Shown: positions 1-5,721, counted from the first letter of the stretch. The stretch is DNA of 13,985 nucleotides from an uncultured Oscillospiraceae bacterium (GCA_934591725.1 CAKTPR010000058.1:1-13985); one strand, 5' to 3'. The notes: generated by a model not told the origin, from the sequence alone. Program-made: numbers and translations.

Positions 1-415
1 AACTACAAGAATCATGCCGCTTCATGTCGGCAAAGGCCGCACAGAGAGTCGGGCGATCAGTGACATCATCGACTATGGTCGAACAAAACAAGGAAAGGCA
101 GAAAAGTATGAGTAATATATTACTTCTTGAAGATGATCTAAGCCTGATTAACGGGCTTTCTTTTGCTTTCAAAAAACAGGGATTTGAATTAAATATCGCC
201 AGAACGCTCAAAGAAGCGGAGGAATTTACAGATTGCCAGGTAATTTTTTTGGAACTTGCGTTTTCGGGAACGAGAGAGTATGTCAGAGCTGCCGTCTCGT
301 CTATTTCCAGCTCCATAGAGTTTTGATTAAGGAAAATACCCGTCAATTTGTTCCCACATGCGCACAGGACAAACACCATAGATATCGCCAACAACAGAGA
401 TATTGCTCTTTTCAT
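1..415 (-). CDS. Ig-like (Big_2-type) lipoprotein, truncated and chimeric
   Basis: The ATG at 415-413 is preceded by GAGGAG (427-422). The product starts MKRAISLLLAISMVFVLCAC, a lipoprotein signal with Cys20 as the likely lipidated residue, followed by GIFLNQNSMELEIDETAALT and YSLVPENASSKKITWQS. That is the first two-thirds of a bacterial Ig-like group 2 domain (pattern: L-N-x-x-x-x-x-L-x-x-G/D-E-T-x-x-L, then P-x-N-A-x-x-K-x-I-T-W). Homology stops near base 218. The frame then runs without a stop to the window edge through the antisense of the response-regulator and relaxase fragments, so the true 3' end is lost and any product is a chimera. It is the third gene of the leftward lipoprotein operon, 45 bp after the previous stop. 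Confidence 0.6.
   Translation of the reverse strand, partial: MKRAISLLLAISMVFVLCACGNKLTGIFLNQNSMELEIDETAALTYSLVPENASSKKITWQSVNSSASLSVLAIFNSNPCFLKAKESPLIRLRSSSRSNILLILFCLSLFCSTIVDDVTDRPTLCAAFADMKRHDSCS
2..115 (+). pseudogene. Relaxase N-terminal fragment
   Basis: Frame 2 from the left edge reads TTRIMPLHVGKGRT, then ESRAISDIIDY, and leaves homology at GRTKQGKAEKYE before a TAA at 113-115. The opening matches what I recall of the N-terminus of clostridial relaxase/mobilization nucleases of integrative elements, which usually start M-A-T-T-R-I-M-P-L-H and go on to DY(V/I)-E-N-P-x-K-T. The catalytic His cluster and the rest of the several-hundred-residue protein are absent. One extra G near 76 would account for the frame loss, because the next frame reads DY-VEQN. 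The start codon lies off the left edge. This is a dead fragment of mobile DNA; the family assignment rests on about 25 residues. Confidence 0.55.
108..326 (+). pseudogene. Truncated response regulator (receiver-domain N-terminus)
   Basis: The ATG at 108 follows an AGGAAAGG purine run. MSNILLLEDDLSLINGLSFA, then FKKQGFELNIARTLKEAEEF, is the first beta-alpha-beta part of an OmpR-type receiver domain, with the acidic pair EDD (residues 8-10) that binds Mg2+. Homology ends at about base 226. The remaining residues, to the stop at 324-326, are the antisense of a lipoprotein gene. The phosphoacceptor Asp, the switch residues and the DNA-binding domain are therefore missing (an LEL follows where LDV would be expected, but in non-homologous sequence). 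The protein cannot signal. It sits directly behind the relaxase fragment, and the two probably arrived or decayed together. Confidence 0.7.
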
Positions 416-460
416 CTTCTGCTCCTCATTTCTTTCTATCAGCTTCACACGGTTTTGTGT

Positions 461-1450
461 TCAGTACTGAACATATGGCATCATTCTTTCGTTGAATGTA
501 ATGGTTGTCCCATCAGTGTATTCGACCGAGAGCCCCACTAATTCAACGCGGTCAATATCCCAATTGTAATAATCTCCCCAATGCCATGACTTGCCGGACA
601 AGCCCTCGCCTTGGGCGTAGGGGCCGGTCAATTGGCAGTGCGAGACAGGCTCGTTATCATATTTGCTCCAAACGATATCATCGACCCGGTTATAGAACGT
701 GACGCTGAAATAAAGATATTTTATGACTTTTTCGCTGTTATTGATAAAGTTGAAATACAGCTCAATGCCGCCTGCCGAATCGGGCGGGGATATACTGACA
801 TCAGTTACTCTGATGAGAGATTCTGTATAGAGCTTGTAGTACTGTTCCCACGCAGCATCTAAGAGTTCATGGTTGGTGACAAGCTCTTTTTCTCTGTCGG
901 TCAACGCCTTATACTGTCCTTCCAATTCTTTAAGCTCAGTTTCGGAATCGAGCGTTATCTCGCCTATGCTGTCGAATTTGGATACAAGAGCTTCGGCGTG
1001 GACAAGCGGCAATGCTTCTTCCGCCGCTGTCAGAACAGAGTAGTCTTTTATCTGAGCCTGCTGCTCCGGCGTGAGTGCGTCATAGGCGCTGCGCGCAGCC
1101 CGGATCTTTTCATCGCTCTCGGATGTGACCTCGCCGATCTCTGCGATGAGTGCTTCTGCGTTGTCGATCTGAGCCTGCCTTTCTTTGGACAGTCTGTCCT
1201 CTTCAGCAAGCTTGTCATAATCCCGGCGCGCCCGCTTGTATTCGCGGTAATTGCTCAGTTCTTTAAGCTCCTCAGGGCTGAGGGTCTTCAGGATATCTTC
1301 TATACTGTCTAAGGCTTCGCCGCTTTCCAAGGTTATTTCGCCAAGCCCGCTTATCATTTTTTCAGCCTGTCGGAACCCCGATCTCTTTCCGCAGGCGCAC
1401 AGGGCAAGGCACATGACCAAGGTCAATAAAACTGCAAATATTCTTTTCAT
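461..1450 (-). CDS. Lipoprotein with three helical repeats and a beta-rich C-terminal domain
   Basis: The gene encodes 329 residues. MKRIFAVLLTLVMCLALCAC is a lipoprotein signal (Cys20 lipidated), so the protein should be anchored outside the membrane. Residues of about 28-190 hold three copies of a roughly 40-60-residue helical unit built on I-G-E-(I/V)-T-x-x-S, then Y-x-(A/T)-L-(T/S)-x-E/R-E/Q. It is very acidic and charged, and recurs in Firmicutes surface proteins. From about residue 215 there is a beta-rich module (VTDVSISPPDSAGGIELYFN, then IKYLYFSVTFYNRVDDIVWS) that resembles FxLYD/DUF5780-type extracellular domains. The SD GGGAGC lies 8 bases before the ATG. The gene is 49 bp downstream of the first lipoprotein, in the same transcript. 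Function is unknown; adhesion or wall sensing would be a guess. Confidence 0.85.
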   Translation of the reverse strand: MKRIFAVLLTLVMCLALCACGKRSGFRQAEKMISGLGEITLESGEALDSIEDILKTLSPEELKELSNYREYKRARRDYDKLAEEDRLSKERQAQIDNAEALIAEIGEVTSESDEKIRAARSAYDALTPEQQAQIKDYSVLTAAEEALPLVHAEALVSKFDSIGEITLDSETELKELEGQYKALTDREKELVTNHELLDAAWEQYYKLYTESLIRVTDVSISPPDSAGGIELYFNFINNSEKVIKYLYFSVTFYNRVDDIVWSKYDNEPVSHCQLTGPYAQGEGLSGKSWHWGDYYNWDIDRVELVGLSVEYTDGTTITFNERMMPYVQY

Positions 1451-1499
1451 CTGTCATAGCTCCCGAAAAAAGTTGGGCAAAACTTCATCTGCTCGATTG

Positions 1500-2636
1500 T
1501 CAGCTGTAATCCATGATCTCCATGAAATATTTGCCGGGCGTCAGGTTTCTGGCAGAGGATGAGCTATCCTTAAAAGCTTGCCCTACTGTAAGGTCGCTCG
1601 TATAAAACGAACCTGTATCGATAACGACGCCGTCTTCGTCACATATTTTCCATTTGAGATAGCAGGATTCTGTCCCTCTCTCTCCGTTGCGGTCAAAGGT
1701 CTTTTCGCCGCTTATGTGAAGAGTAAGTGTCGCTGCGCCGTCATTCCAGTAGTTATCCTCATACCAGAAGTTGTTGACCTCGCACTTTGAATATGACTTG
1801 TAGCTGAATTCCTTGGGAAGCTCTGTTACAAGTTCCAGTTCGATGATCATCTCATTTATGTAGTTGAGGGGGAAGTATCCCGTGGAAATACCCGAACTGC
1901 CGCCGTAGAGAGATATTTCGGCTTCTGCCTTTGCATAAGTATTCTGGCTGTAAATCTCTGCTTTGTTCGTAACTCCCGGCAGCCAGGACTGAAAATAAGT
2001 GCTCGAACTGCCGACCATTACTCCGGCATCGTCATAGAAATTAAAGGATATCTGGGCACCAGACAAATCATGCCCGGTGGTATTTTCGATAGTGAGAAGT
2101 GAGCGTGAACCGCCAAGAGATTCAAAAACGACATTTTCACCGGAGATGACATTCTGCAGTTCGCTGTAATAGCGGCCGTCGTCCAAAAAAGCATTAAATT
2201 TTTCTAAGCTTTTCTTTTTGATTTCAAGGCCGTAGTCATCGTAAATGGTGCACAGCAGCTGCATCTGCGGATAATATCCCTTACTGTAATAAGTGTCGAT
2301 GAATGCAGTGTAATTGGACGTGTATTGTGCCCCGCCTGCTACCTGATTGTTGAGTGCAGCAACATAAGCTTCGGCCAGTGCTTCAAGCTCAGCATCTGCA
2401 AAAGTATAATCGCTCAGGCTCCCTATGGCATTGAGCTCTTCCGAAACACCGGAAGTCAAGGCCTCAGGTGAGAATCTGGCGCTGCCGTTCTGGGAAATTT
2501 TTTCTTCAACCGAAATTCTTTTTTCTATGCCTTTCTGAAGATTTTTCAGAAAGGCATCATCGTTCTTTGCCCCTCCGCATGCGCACAGCGCGAAAACCAT
2601 AGCTAACGCTAATAATAAAGATATTACTTTTTTCAT
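1500..2636 (-). CDS. Lipoprotein of unknown function, first gene of operon
   Basis: The gene encodes 378 residues. An in-frame ATG at 2651 exists, but the strong GGAGGAG ribosome site lies inside its first codons, so the start is the ATG at 2636, giving MKKVISLLLALAMVFALCAC with Cys20 lipidated. The mature part has a helical N-terminal region (about residues 25-165, with a Y-rich stretch including YYSKGYYPQM). A beta module at about 190-260 (SLLTIENTTGHDLSGAQISF, then NFYDDAGVMVGSS and WLPGVTNKAEI) has the hallmark of FxLYD-like domains. A C-terminal beta region ends PGKYFMEIMDYS. The 5' region is paralogous to that of the truncated gene at 415. It is exported and anchored; the role is unknown. 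The divergent Xre gene may control it. Confidence 0.87.
   Translation of the reverse strand: MKKVISLLLALAMVFALCACGGAKNDDAFLKNLQKGIEKRISVEEKISQNGSARFSPEALTSGVSEELNAIGSLSDYTFADAELEALAEAYVAALNNQVAGGAQYTSNYTAFIDTYYSKGYYPQMQLLCTIYDDYGLEIKKKSLEKFNAFLDDGRYYSELQNVISGENVVFESLGGSRSLLTIENTTGHDLSGAQISFNFYDDAGVMVGSSSTYFQSWLPGVTNKAEIYSQNTYAKAEAEISLYGGSSGISTGYFPLNYINEMIIELELVTELPKEFSYKSYSKCEVNNFWYEDNYWNDGAATLTLHISGEKTFDRNGERGTESCYLKWKICDEDGVVIDTGSFYTSDLTVGQAFKDSSSSARNLTPGKYFMEIMDYS
2527..2557. repeat. Perfect 13-bp inverted repeat inside a lipoprotein gene
   Basis: ATGCCTTTCTGAA (2527-2539) and its exact complement (2545-2557) are separated by 5 bases. They lie just after the signal-peptide codons of the first lipoprotein, over residues of about 27-37. 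In the transcript this would be a stable hairpin about 85 nt past the start codon. No U-run follows, so it is not an intrinsic terminator. Confidence 0.75.
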
Positions 2637-2678
2637 CTTTTGCTCCTCCATCTTTATGTTGTACCAGGGATTATGTGT

Positions 2679-2707
2679 ATTGTATCAGAACTTTTGTAAC
2701 ATAGCAA
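2679..2707 (-). promoter_or_regulatory. Sigma-A-type promoter of the lipoprotein operon
   Basis: On the minus strand, TTGCTA (2707-2702) and TACAAT (2684-2679) are separated by exactly 17 bp. Transcription would start near 2672, about 36 nt before the first lipoprotein ATG. It faces away from the Xre gene, so a repressor bound in this 140-bp gap could act on both units. Confidence 0.7.
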
Positions 2708-2745
2708 GTTATAAAATGCATTTTTCACGTTATAGTATATTCGTG

Positions 2746-2773
2746 CTCACCGGATAAAATATAAAAGGGTGAG
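2746..2773. repeat. Inverted repeat CTCACC-N16-GGTGAG over the Xre ribosome site
   Basis: CTCACC (2746-2751) and GGTGAG (2768-2773) are perfect complements. The right arm is the Shine-Dalgarno region of the Xre gene. It could be a hairpin masking that site or a pair of operator half-sites for the Xre protein. At six bases per arm, chance is possible. Confidence 0.4.
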
Positions 2774-2776
2774 ACA

Positions 2777-3004
2777 ATGAATATAAAGCAGCTTAATAAA
2801 TACAGGTATCTTGGCCTGAATATTGCCTATTACCGCAAGGAACGCGGACTGTCGCAGGAAGCACTCGCAGAGTTGGTCAATATAAGCAGAACGCATATGA
2901 GCCGGATAGAAACGGCAGACTGCGCGGTTTCGCTTGACGTCGTTTTTGAAATATGCGACGCGCTCAATGTCCCGCCGAATAAAATATTTGATTTCAGAGA
3001 GTGA
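2777..3004 (+). CDS. Small Xre/Cro-CI family transcriptional regulator
   Basis: The gene encodes 75 residues, essentially one HTH_3 domain. LGLNIAYYRKERGLSQEALA holds helix 1 and the start of helix 2; ELVNISRTHMSRIET contains the recognition helix, with the usual S-R-x-x-(I/M/V)-S-x-I-E signature; and VFEICDALNVPPNKIFDF is the closing helix pair. There is no second domain, so it likely acts as a dimeric DNA-binding repressor. The SD GGGTGAG sits 3 bases before the ATG and forms one arm of an inverted repeat. I found no convincing -35/-10 pair for it. It is divergent from the lipoprotein operon, its probable target, with autoregulation likely (inference). Confidence 0.85.
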   Translation: MNIKQLNKYRYLGLNIAYYRKERGLSQEALAELVNISRTHMSRIETADCAVSLDVVFEICDALNVPPNKIFDFRE

Positions 3005-3032
3005 GGTTATTTGATCTCACTCTTTTTCTTTT
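2998..3032 (+). terminator. Intrinsic terminator of the Xre gene
   Basis: AGAGTGAG (2998-3005) pairs perfectly with CTCACTCT (3016-3023), followed by a T-rich run to 3032. The left arm includes the stop codon of the gene, so the terminator is as close as it can be. Confidence 0.85.
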
Positions 3033-3042
3033 GGGCATAAAA

Positions 3043-3097
3043 TCAGACCTCATCCCTATCGCAGATTTACGAAAAAGGGATGAGGTCTGACGTTTTT
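3043..3097 (+). terminator. Second hairpin/terminator, possibly bidirectional
   Basis: A perfect 15-bp inverted repeat runs from TCAGACCTCATCCCT (3043-3057) to 3076-3090, with an 18-base loop. TTTTT follows on the plus strand, and on the minus strand the stem is followed by TTTT. It backs up the Xre terminator and could insulate the island from the convergent tRNA transcript. Confidence 0.65.
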
Positions 3098-3110
3098 GTG
3101 TAAGGATAGC

Positions 3111-3143
3111 AAAAAGCCCCGAAAACCAAGGTTTTCAGGGCTT
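3111..3143 (-). terminator. Terminator of the tRNA-Asp/tRNA-Thr transcript
   Basis: On the minus strand a stem made of 3142-3130 and 3127-3115 (one mismatch, core GAAAAC/GTTTTC and GCCC/GGGC) is followed by TTTTTGC. It begins 2 bases after the CCA end of tRNA-Thr. Confidence 0.8.
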
Positions 3144-3144
3144 C

Positions 3145-3220
<76 letters not shown>

Positions 3221-3225
3221 AAATT

Positions 3226-3250
3226 ATATGCCCCTTTATAAGGGGCATAT
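3226..3250. repeat. Perfect hairpin between the two tRNAs
   Basis: ATATGCCCCTT (3226-3236) and its exact complement (3240-3250) form an 11-bp stem with a 3-base loop, filling the 34-bp spacer between tRNA-Asp and tRNA-Thr. There is no T-run, so readthrough into tRNA-Thr is expected. It may be a processing signal for the dicistronic precursor. Confidence 0.75.
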
Positions 3251-3254
3251 AGCG

Positions 3255-3331
3255 TGGCGACCGAGAAGGGACTTGAACCCTCGACCTCCGGCGTGACAGG
3301 CCGGCGTTCTAACCGACTGAACTACTCGGCC
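3255..3331 (-). tRNA. tRNA-Asp (anticodon GTC)
   Basis: This is a 77-nt cloverleaf on the minus strand. The acceptor GGCCGAG pairs with CTCGGTC; the anticodon loop CTGTCAC gives GTC; the T arm is GGGTTCAAGTCCC; CCA is encoded. It is transcribed first, ahead of tRNA-Thr, from the promoter just upstream. Confidence 0.95.
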
Positions 3332-3342
3332 ACGGCTCGGTT

Positions 3343-3371
3343 ATAATACCAAACAACAGCGGTTTTGTCAA
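3343..3371 (-). promoter_or_regulatory. Strong promoter of the tRNA-Asp/tRNA-Thr unit
   Basis: On the minus strand a consensus TTGACA (3371-3366), a 17-bp spacer and TATTAT (3348-3343). The -10 ends 11 bases before the tRNA-Asp 5' end, so the leader is very short. The A/T-rich stretch just upstream (about 3372-3400) could act as an UP element. Confidence 0.85.
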
Positions 3372-3438
3372 TAGTTTTCGTCAAAAATTTTTTCTTTTTT
3401 TGCGATGCGGGGAACAGACCTTTCACTGCCCCGTGCTG

Positions 3439-3475
3439 AGGGCACTCAGCCGCCGTCATAACAGCTGAGTGCCCT
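3439..3475 (-). terminator. Long hairpin downstream of the SPFH-RHH operon
   Basis: A perfect 12-bp inverted repeat, AGGGCACTCAGC (3439-3450) with its complement (3464-3475) and a 13-base loop, lies 20 bases past the RHH stop. It is placed where a terminator should be but lacks a U-run, so it may instead be an mRNA-end stabiliser. Confidence 0.45.
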
Positions 3476-3495
3476 TGAGCTTTATCGCCCACATT

Positions 3496-3699
3496 CTACC
3501 TGATATCAAGCTCGATTGGCTCGTCTATCGTATCGGGGACGTACTTTCCGTTCTTCTTCCGCTGCCTGACGCACTCGGTCAGCAGATATTCTATCTGCCC
3601 GTTTATCGAGCGGAAGTCGTCCTCCGCCCACGCGGCGATCGCGTCGTACAGCTTCGGCGACAGGCGCAGCGGCACCTGCTTCTTCACATTGTCAGCCAT
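3496..3699 (-). CDS. Arc-like ribbon-helix-helix DNA-binding protein
   Basis: The gene encodes 67 residues. VPLRLSPKLYDAIAAWAEDD is the beta strand plus helix A, and SINGQIEYLLTECVRQRKKN is the turn and helix B of a ribbon-helix-helix fold of the Arc/MetJ type, which dimerises to put a beta ribbon in the DNA major groove. The C-terminal tail YVPDTIDEPIELDIR is acidic. Its ATG overlaps the SPFH stop (TGATG), so translation is coupled and the two products are probably made together. From memory this SPFH + RHH pairing is common in Clostridia. It may autoregulate the operon through the palindromes at 4748-4770 (inference). Confidence 0.88.
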   Translation of the reverse strand: MADNVKKQVPLRLSPKLYDAIAAWAEDDFRSINGQIEYLLTECVRQRKKNGKYVPDTIDEPIELDIR

Positions 3700-4730
3700 C
3701 AGTACAGGCTGCCGGAGTTGACGACGGGCTGTGCGTCGCGGTTGCCGCAGAGCACGACCAGCAGGTTCGAGACCATCGCCGCCTTGCGCTCCTCGTCAAG
3801 CTCGACCATGCCGCTCTGATTGAGCCGCTCAAGCGCCATCTCTACCATACCGACAGCGCCGTCGACGATCATCTTGCGTGCGTCGATTATGGCCGAAGCC
3901 TGCTGGCGCTGGAGCATGACCGCCGCGATCTCGGGCGCGTAGGCGAGATAGGTGATGCGCGCTTCGATGACCTCAAGCCCGGCGTCGGCGACCTTGGACT
4001 GTATCTCATCGCGTATGCGCTGCGCGACAGTCTCGCTCGATCCGCGCAGGCTGCCCTCGTCCGCCTGACCGTCGCCGGTCGTATCGATGCCGGGGGCAAC
4101 GTCATAGGGATAGATGCGCACGATGTTTCTCAAAGCGCTGTCGCACTGGAGGGAGAGGTACTCCTTATAGTTATCCACATTGAACGCAGCCTTCGCCGTG
4201 TCTACGATGCGCCACATGACCGCGATGCCGATCTCGACGGGGTTGCCGAGGCAGTCATTGATCTTCTGGCGCGCGTTCGAGAGCGTCATGACCTTGAGGG
4301 ACATCTTCTTGCCCGTGGCCTCGTTCAATACGGTCACGGGGTTCACGCCGCTGAGAGCTGCGTTGAGCACAGCCTTCCCGCTGCCGCTGTCAACATCCGC
4401 GCTCTGGCTGAGCTTGGTGTTGGCCGCTGGGTTCACGCCGACGCAGAAGGGGTTGACGAAGTAGAAGCCCTCGCCCTTGAGCGTGCCTATGTACTTCCCG
4501 AATAGCGTGAGCACAAGCGCGTCCTGCGGCTTGAGCACCTTCAGGCCGAGCATCGGGAGCCAGCCGATGCAGACCCAGACTATGCCCACGACGAACAGCA
4601 CAATGCCGCCGGCAGTGTCCATATTTATCCCGCCGACTACCATGCACGCTATCGCCGCGCAGTAGGCCGCGATGAGCGCCAGCATGACCGGCATTCCGTT
4701 TTTATGACTATCAATGATCTTCTCTGTCAT
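3699..4730 (-). CDS. SPFH/Band 7 domain membrane protein
   Basis: The gene encodes 343 residues. An in-frame ATG at 4745 exists, but the GGAGG ribosome site lies within its first codons, so the start is at 4730 (MTEKIIDSHKNGMPVML). There are two hydrophobic segments at about residues 13-35 (ALIAAYCAAIACMVVGGI) and 40-62 (GGIVLFVVGIVWVCIGWLPM). The SPFH domain follows (VLTLFGKYIGTLKGEGFYFV near the start, VEIGIAVMWRIVDTAKAAFN in the middle), then a long Ala/Arg/Glu-rich stretch, partly helical (about 220-325). SPFH proteins oligomerise on membranes and organise microdomains; the client here is unknown. It is translationally coupled to an RHH protein. Confidence 0.9.
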   Translation of the reverse strand: MTEKIIDSHKNGMPVMLALIAAYCAAIACMVVGGINMDTAGGIVLFVVGIVWVCIGWLPMLGLKVLKPQDALVLTLFGKYIGTLKGEGFYFVNPFCVGVNPAANTKLSQSADVDSGSGKAVLNAALSGVNPVTVLNEATGKKMSLKVMTLSNARQKINDCLGNPVEIGIAVMWRIVDTAKAAFNVDNYKEYLSLQCDSALRNIVRIYPYDVAPGIDTTGDGQADEGSLRGSSETVAQRIRDEIQSKVADAGLEVIEARITYLAYAPEIAAVMLQRQQASAIIDARKMIVDGAVGMVEMALERLNQSGMVELDEERKAAMVSNLLVVLCGNRDAQPVVNSGSLY

Positions 4731-4747
4731 TTTTGTCGCCTCCATCT

Positions 4748-4770
4748 TTTTGATATCAAAATGATATCAT
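4748..4770. promoter_or_regulatory. Two abutting GATATC palindromes over the SPFH promoter
   Basis: TTTTGATATCAAAA (4748-4761) is a perfect 14-bp palindrome, and ATGATATCAT (4761-4770) a perfect 10-bp one sharing its last base. Their GATATC centres are 11 bp apart, about one helical turn. They cover the -10 box and the predicted start site. This is a plausible operator, with the operon's own RHH protein as first candidate (inference). Confidence 0.6.
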
Positions 4771-4789
4771 CGAAGTGTGCGTTTGTCAA
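4761..4789 (-). promoter_or_regulatory. Promoter of the SPFH-RHH operon
   Basis: On the minus strand TTGACA (4789-4784), a 17-bp spacer and TATCAT (4766-4761). The start would be near 4754, with a leader of about 24 nt before the ATG at 4730. Confidence 0.8.
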
Positions 4790-4814
4790 TAAGCTGACAG
4801 GTAAATTTTTCTTA

Positions 4815-4843
4815 AGAAAAAGTTCCTCCTTTGCAGGAGGAAC
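4815..4843 (-). terminator. Intrinsic terminator of cysE
   Basis: On the minus strand GTTCCTCC (4843-4836) pairs with GGAGGAAC (4829-4822) over a 6-base loop, followed directly by TTTTTCTT. It begins 9 bases after the cysE stop. Confidence 0.9.
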
Positions 4844-4852
4844 CACATATCT

Positions 4853-5482
4853 TTAATTGTTGGCCGCCTGTAATTGGGCAAGCTGCTTTTTCAGCTCTGC
4901 GAGCTCCTGCCAGACGGGGTCGGTGACGTGTATCTGATCCACCTCGCCCGCGAAATTCACGCGCTTTCCCTCCACGCGCACCACCTTTGCCGGTACGCCG
5001 ACAGCGGTGCTGTCCGGCGGGATATCGCGCAGCACGACCGAGTTTGCCGCGACGCGGCTGTTATCCCCGATCTTCAGCGGGCCCAGCACCTTCGCTCCCG
5101 TGCCGATGAGAACGTTATTGCCGATGGTAGGGTGCCGCTTGCCGACGTCCTTGCCCGTACCGCCGAGCGTGACGCCGTGGTATATAAGGCAGTCGTCCCC
5201 GATCTCGGCGGTCTCGCCGATGACGATGCCCATGCCGTGGTCTATGACAAGGCGCTTGCCGATCTTCGCGCCGGGGTGTATCTCTATGCCTGTGCGGTGC
5301 CGGCTGCGCTGCGAGATGAGCCGGGCAAGAAACTTCAGCCCGTGCATATAGCACCAGTGTGCGCGCCGGTGGCTGAGCACCGCCTTTATGCCCGGATAGA
5401 GCAGCAGCACCTCCAATGAGCTGCGCGCCGCCGGGTCTCTTGCTTTATATGCTTCTATGGTTTCTCTTAGATCCTTGAACAT
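4853..5482 (-). CDS. cysE: Serine O-acetyltransferase
   Basis: The gene encodes 209 residues, the short form usual in Firmicutes. The enzyme transfers acetyl from acetyl-CoA to L-serine, giving O-acetylserine, the committed step of cysteine synthesis. A short helical N-terminus (MFKDLRETIEAYKARDPAAR) and LLLYPGIKAVLSHRRAHW lead into a left-handed beta helix of hexapeptide repeats (about 65-165): IEIHPGAKIG, VIDHGMGIVIGE, YHGVTLGGTG and AVGVPAKVV. His82 in DHGMG corresponds to the catalytic His; Glu67 sits where the E. coli enzyme has its catalytic Asp. A heptad-like tail (ELAELKKQLAQLQ) follows. The start at 5482 is set by AAAGGA 8 bases upstream; an in-frame ATG at 5554 lies inside the leader. 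It is transcribed alone and probably controlled by the leader described below. Confidence 0.95.
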   Translation of the reverse strand: MFKDLRETIEAYKARDPAARSSLEVLLLYPGIKAVLSHRRAHWCYMHGLKFLARLISQRSRHRTGIEIHPGAKIGKRLVIDHGMGIVIGETAEIGDDCLIYHGVTLGGTGKDVGKRHPTIGNNVLIGTGAKVLGPLKIGDNSRVAANSVVLRDIPPDSTAVGVPAKVVRVEGKRVNFAGEVDQIHVTDPVWQELAELKKQLAQLQAANN

Positions 5483-5572
5483 CCTCCGCGTCCTTTCCGT
5501 CCTGCGTCCGTCCCGGACAATGACAGGCTCCGGGCGGGCGCGGCGGCAATCCAAGGCCGCGTCACCCGTCCG
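5483..5572 (-). promoter_or_regulatory. Alternative RNA structures in the cysE leader
   Basis: On the minus strand, segment A (5572-5556, overlapping the stop of the small leader ORF) pairs with segment B (5547-5531) at 14 of 17 positions around an 8-base loop. Part of B (5546-5536) can instead pair at 9 of 11 positions with 5493-5483, which holds the GGA of the cysE ribosome site and all the sequence up to the ATG. The two pairings exclude each other. A further 6-bp hairpin (5534-5529 with 5517-5512) lies between. No U-run follows any of them, so control would be on translation rather than by intrinsic termination. Confidence 0.6.
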
Positions 5573-5633
5573 TATTATCCTTACCGTTCATTCTATTGCT
5601 GATGATCTGACATCGACACTGACAGCACAGCAT
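5562..5633 (-). CDS. Cys-rich leader peptide upstream of cysE
   Basis: A 23-codon open frame, MLCCQCRCQIISNRMNGKDN-TDG, ends in TGA. Cys codons fall at positions 3, 4, 6 and 8 (TGC TGT, TGT, TGT). A GGCGGTGA stretch lies 5 bases before the ATG. It starts about 42 nt after the predicted transcription start of cysE and stops 79 nt before the cysE ATG. Four Cys in eight codons, in the leader of a cysteine-synthesis gene and just before a switchable stem, is the layout of a ribosome-stalling leader peptide. No protein homology is claimed; the role is inferred. Confidence 0.65.
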   Translation of the reverse strand: MLCCQCRCQIISNRMNGKDNTDG

Positions 5634-5681
5634 TTATTTCACCGCCCTTTAATTCCTAGCGTTTATGTAGGCTTTTCTTGG

Positions 5682-5710
5682 ATTATACTCCGTGTCCCGG
5701 CTATTGTCAA
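5682..5710 (-). promoter_or_regulatory. Consensus promoter of cysE
   Basis: On the minus strand TTGACA (5710-5705), exactly 17 bp, then TATAAT (5687-5682): both hexamers are perfect. The start would be near 5675, giving a leader of about 190 nt, long enough for post-initiation control. It is back to back with the promoter at 5722-5751. Confidence 0.9.
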
Positions 5711-5721
5711 GCGCTCGCCTA

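Noticed and set aside
2637..2651. Upstream ATG start of the first lipoprotein (and the like at 4731-4745 for the SPFH gene)
   Set aside because: In both, the GGAGG ribosome site falls within the first codons of the longer version, so the downstream ATG is used.
5483..5675. T-box riboswitch in the cysE leader
   Set aside because: GGGTGACGCGG faintly recalls the T-box motif, but the AGGGTGGnACCGCG core, a stem I with specifier loop, and a terminator with U-run are not there. The Cys-rich ORF explains the leader better.
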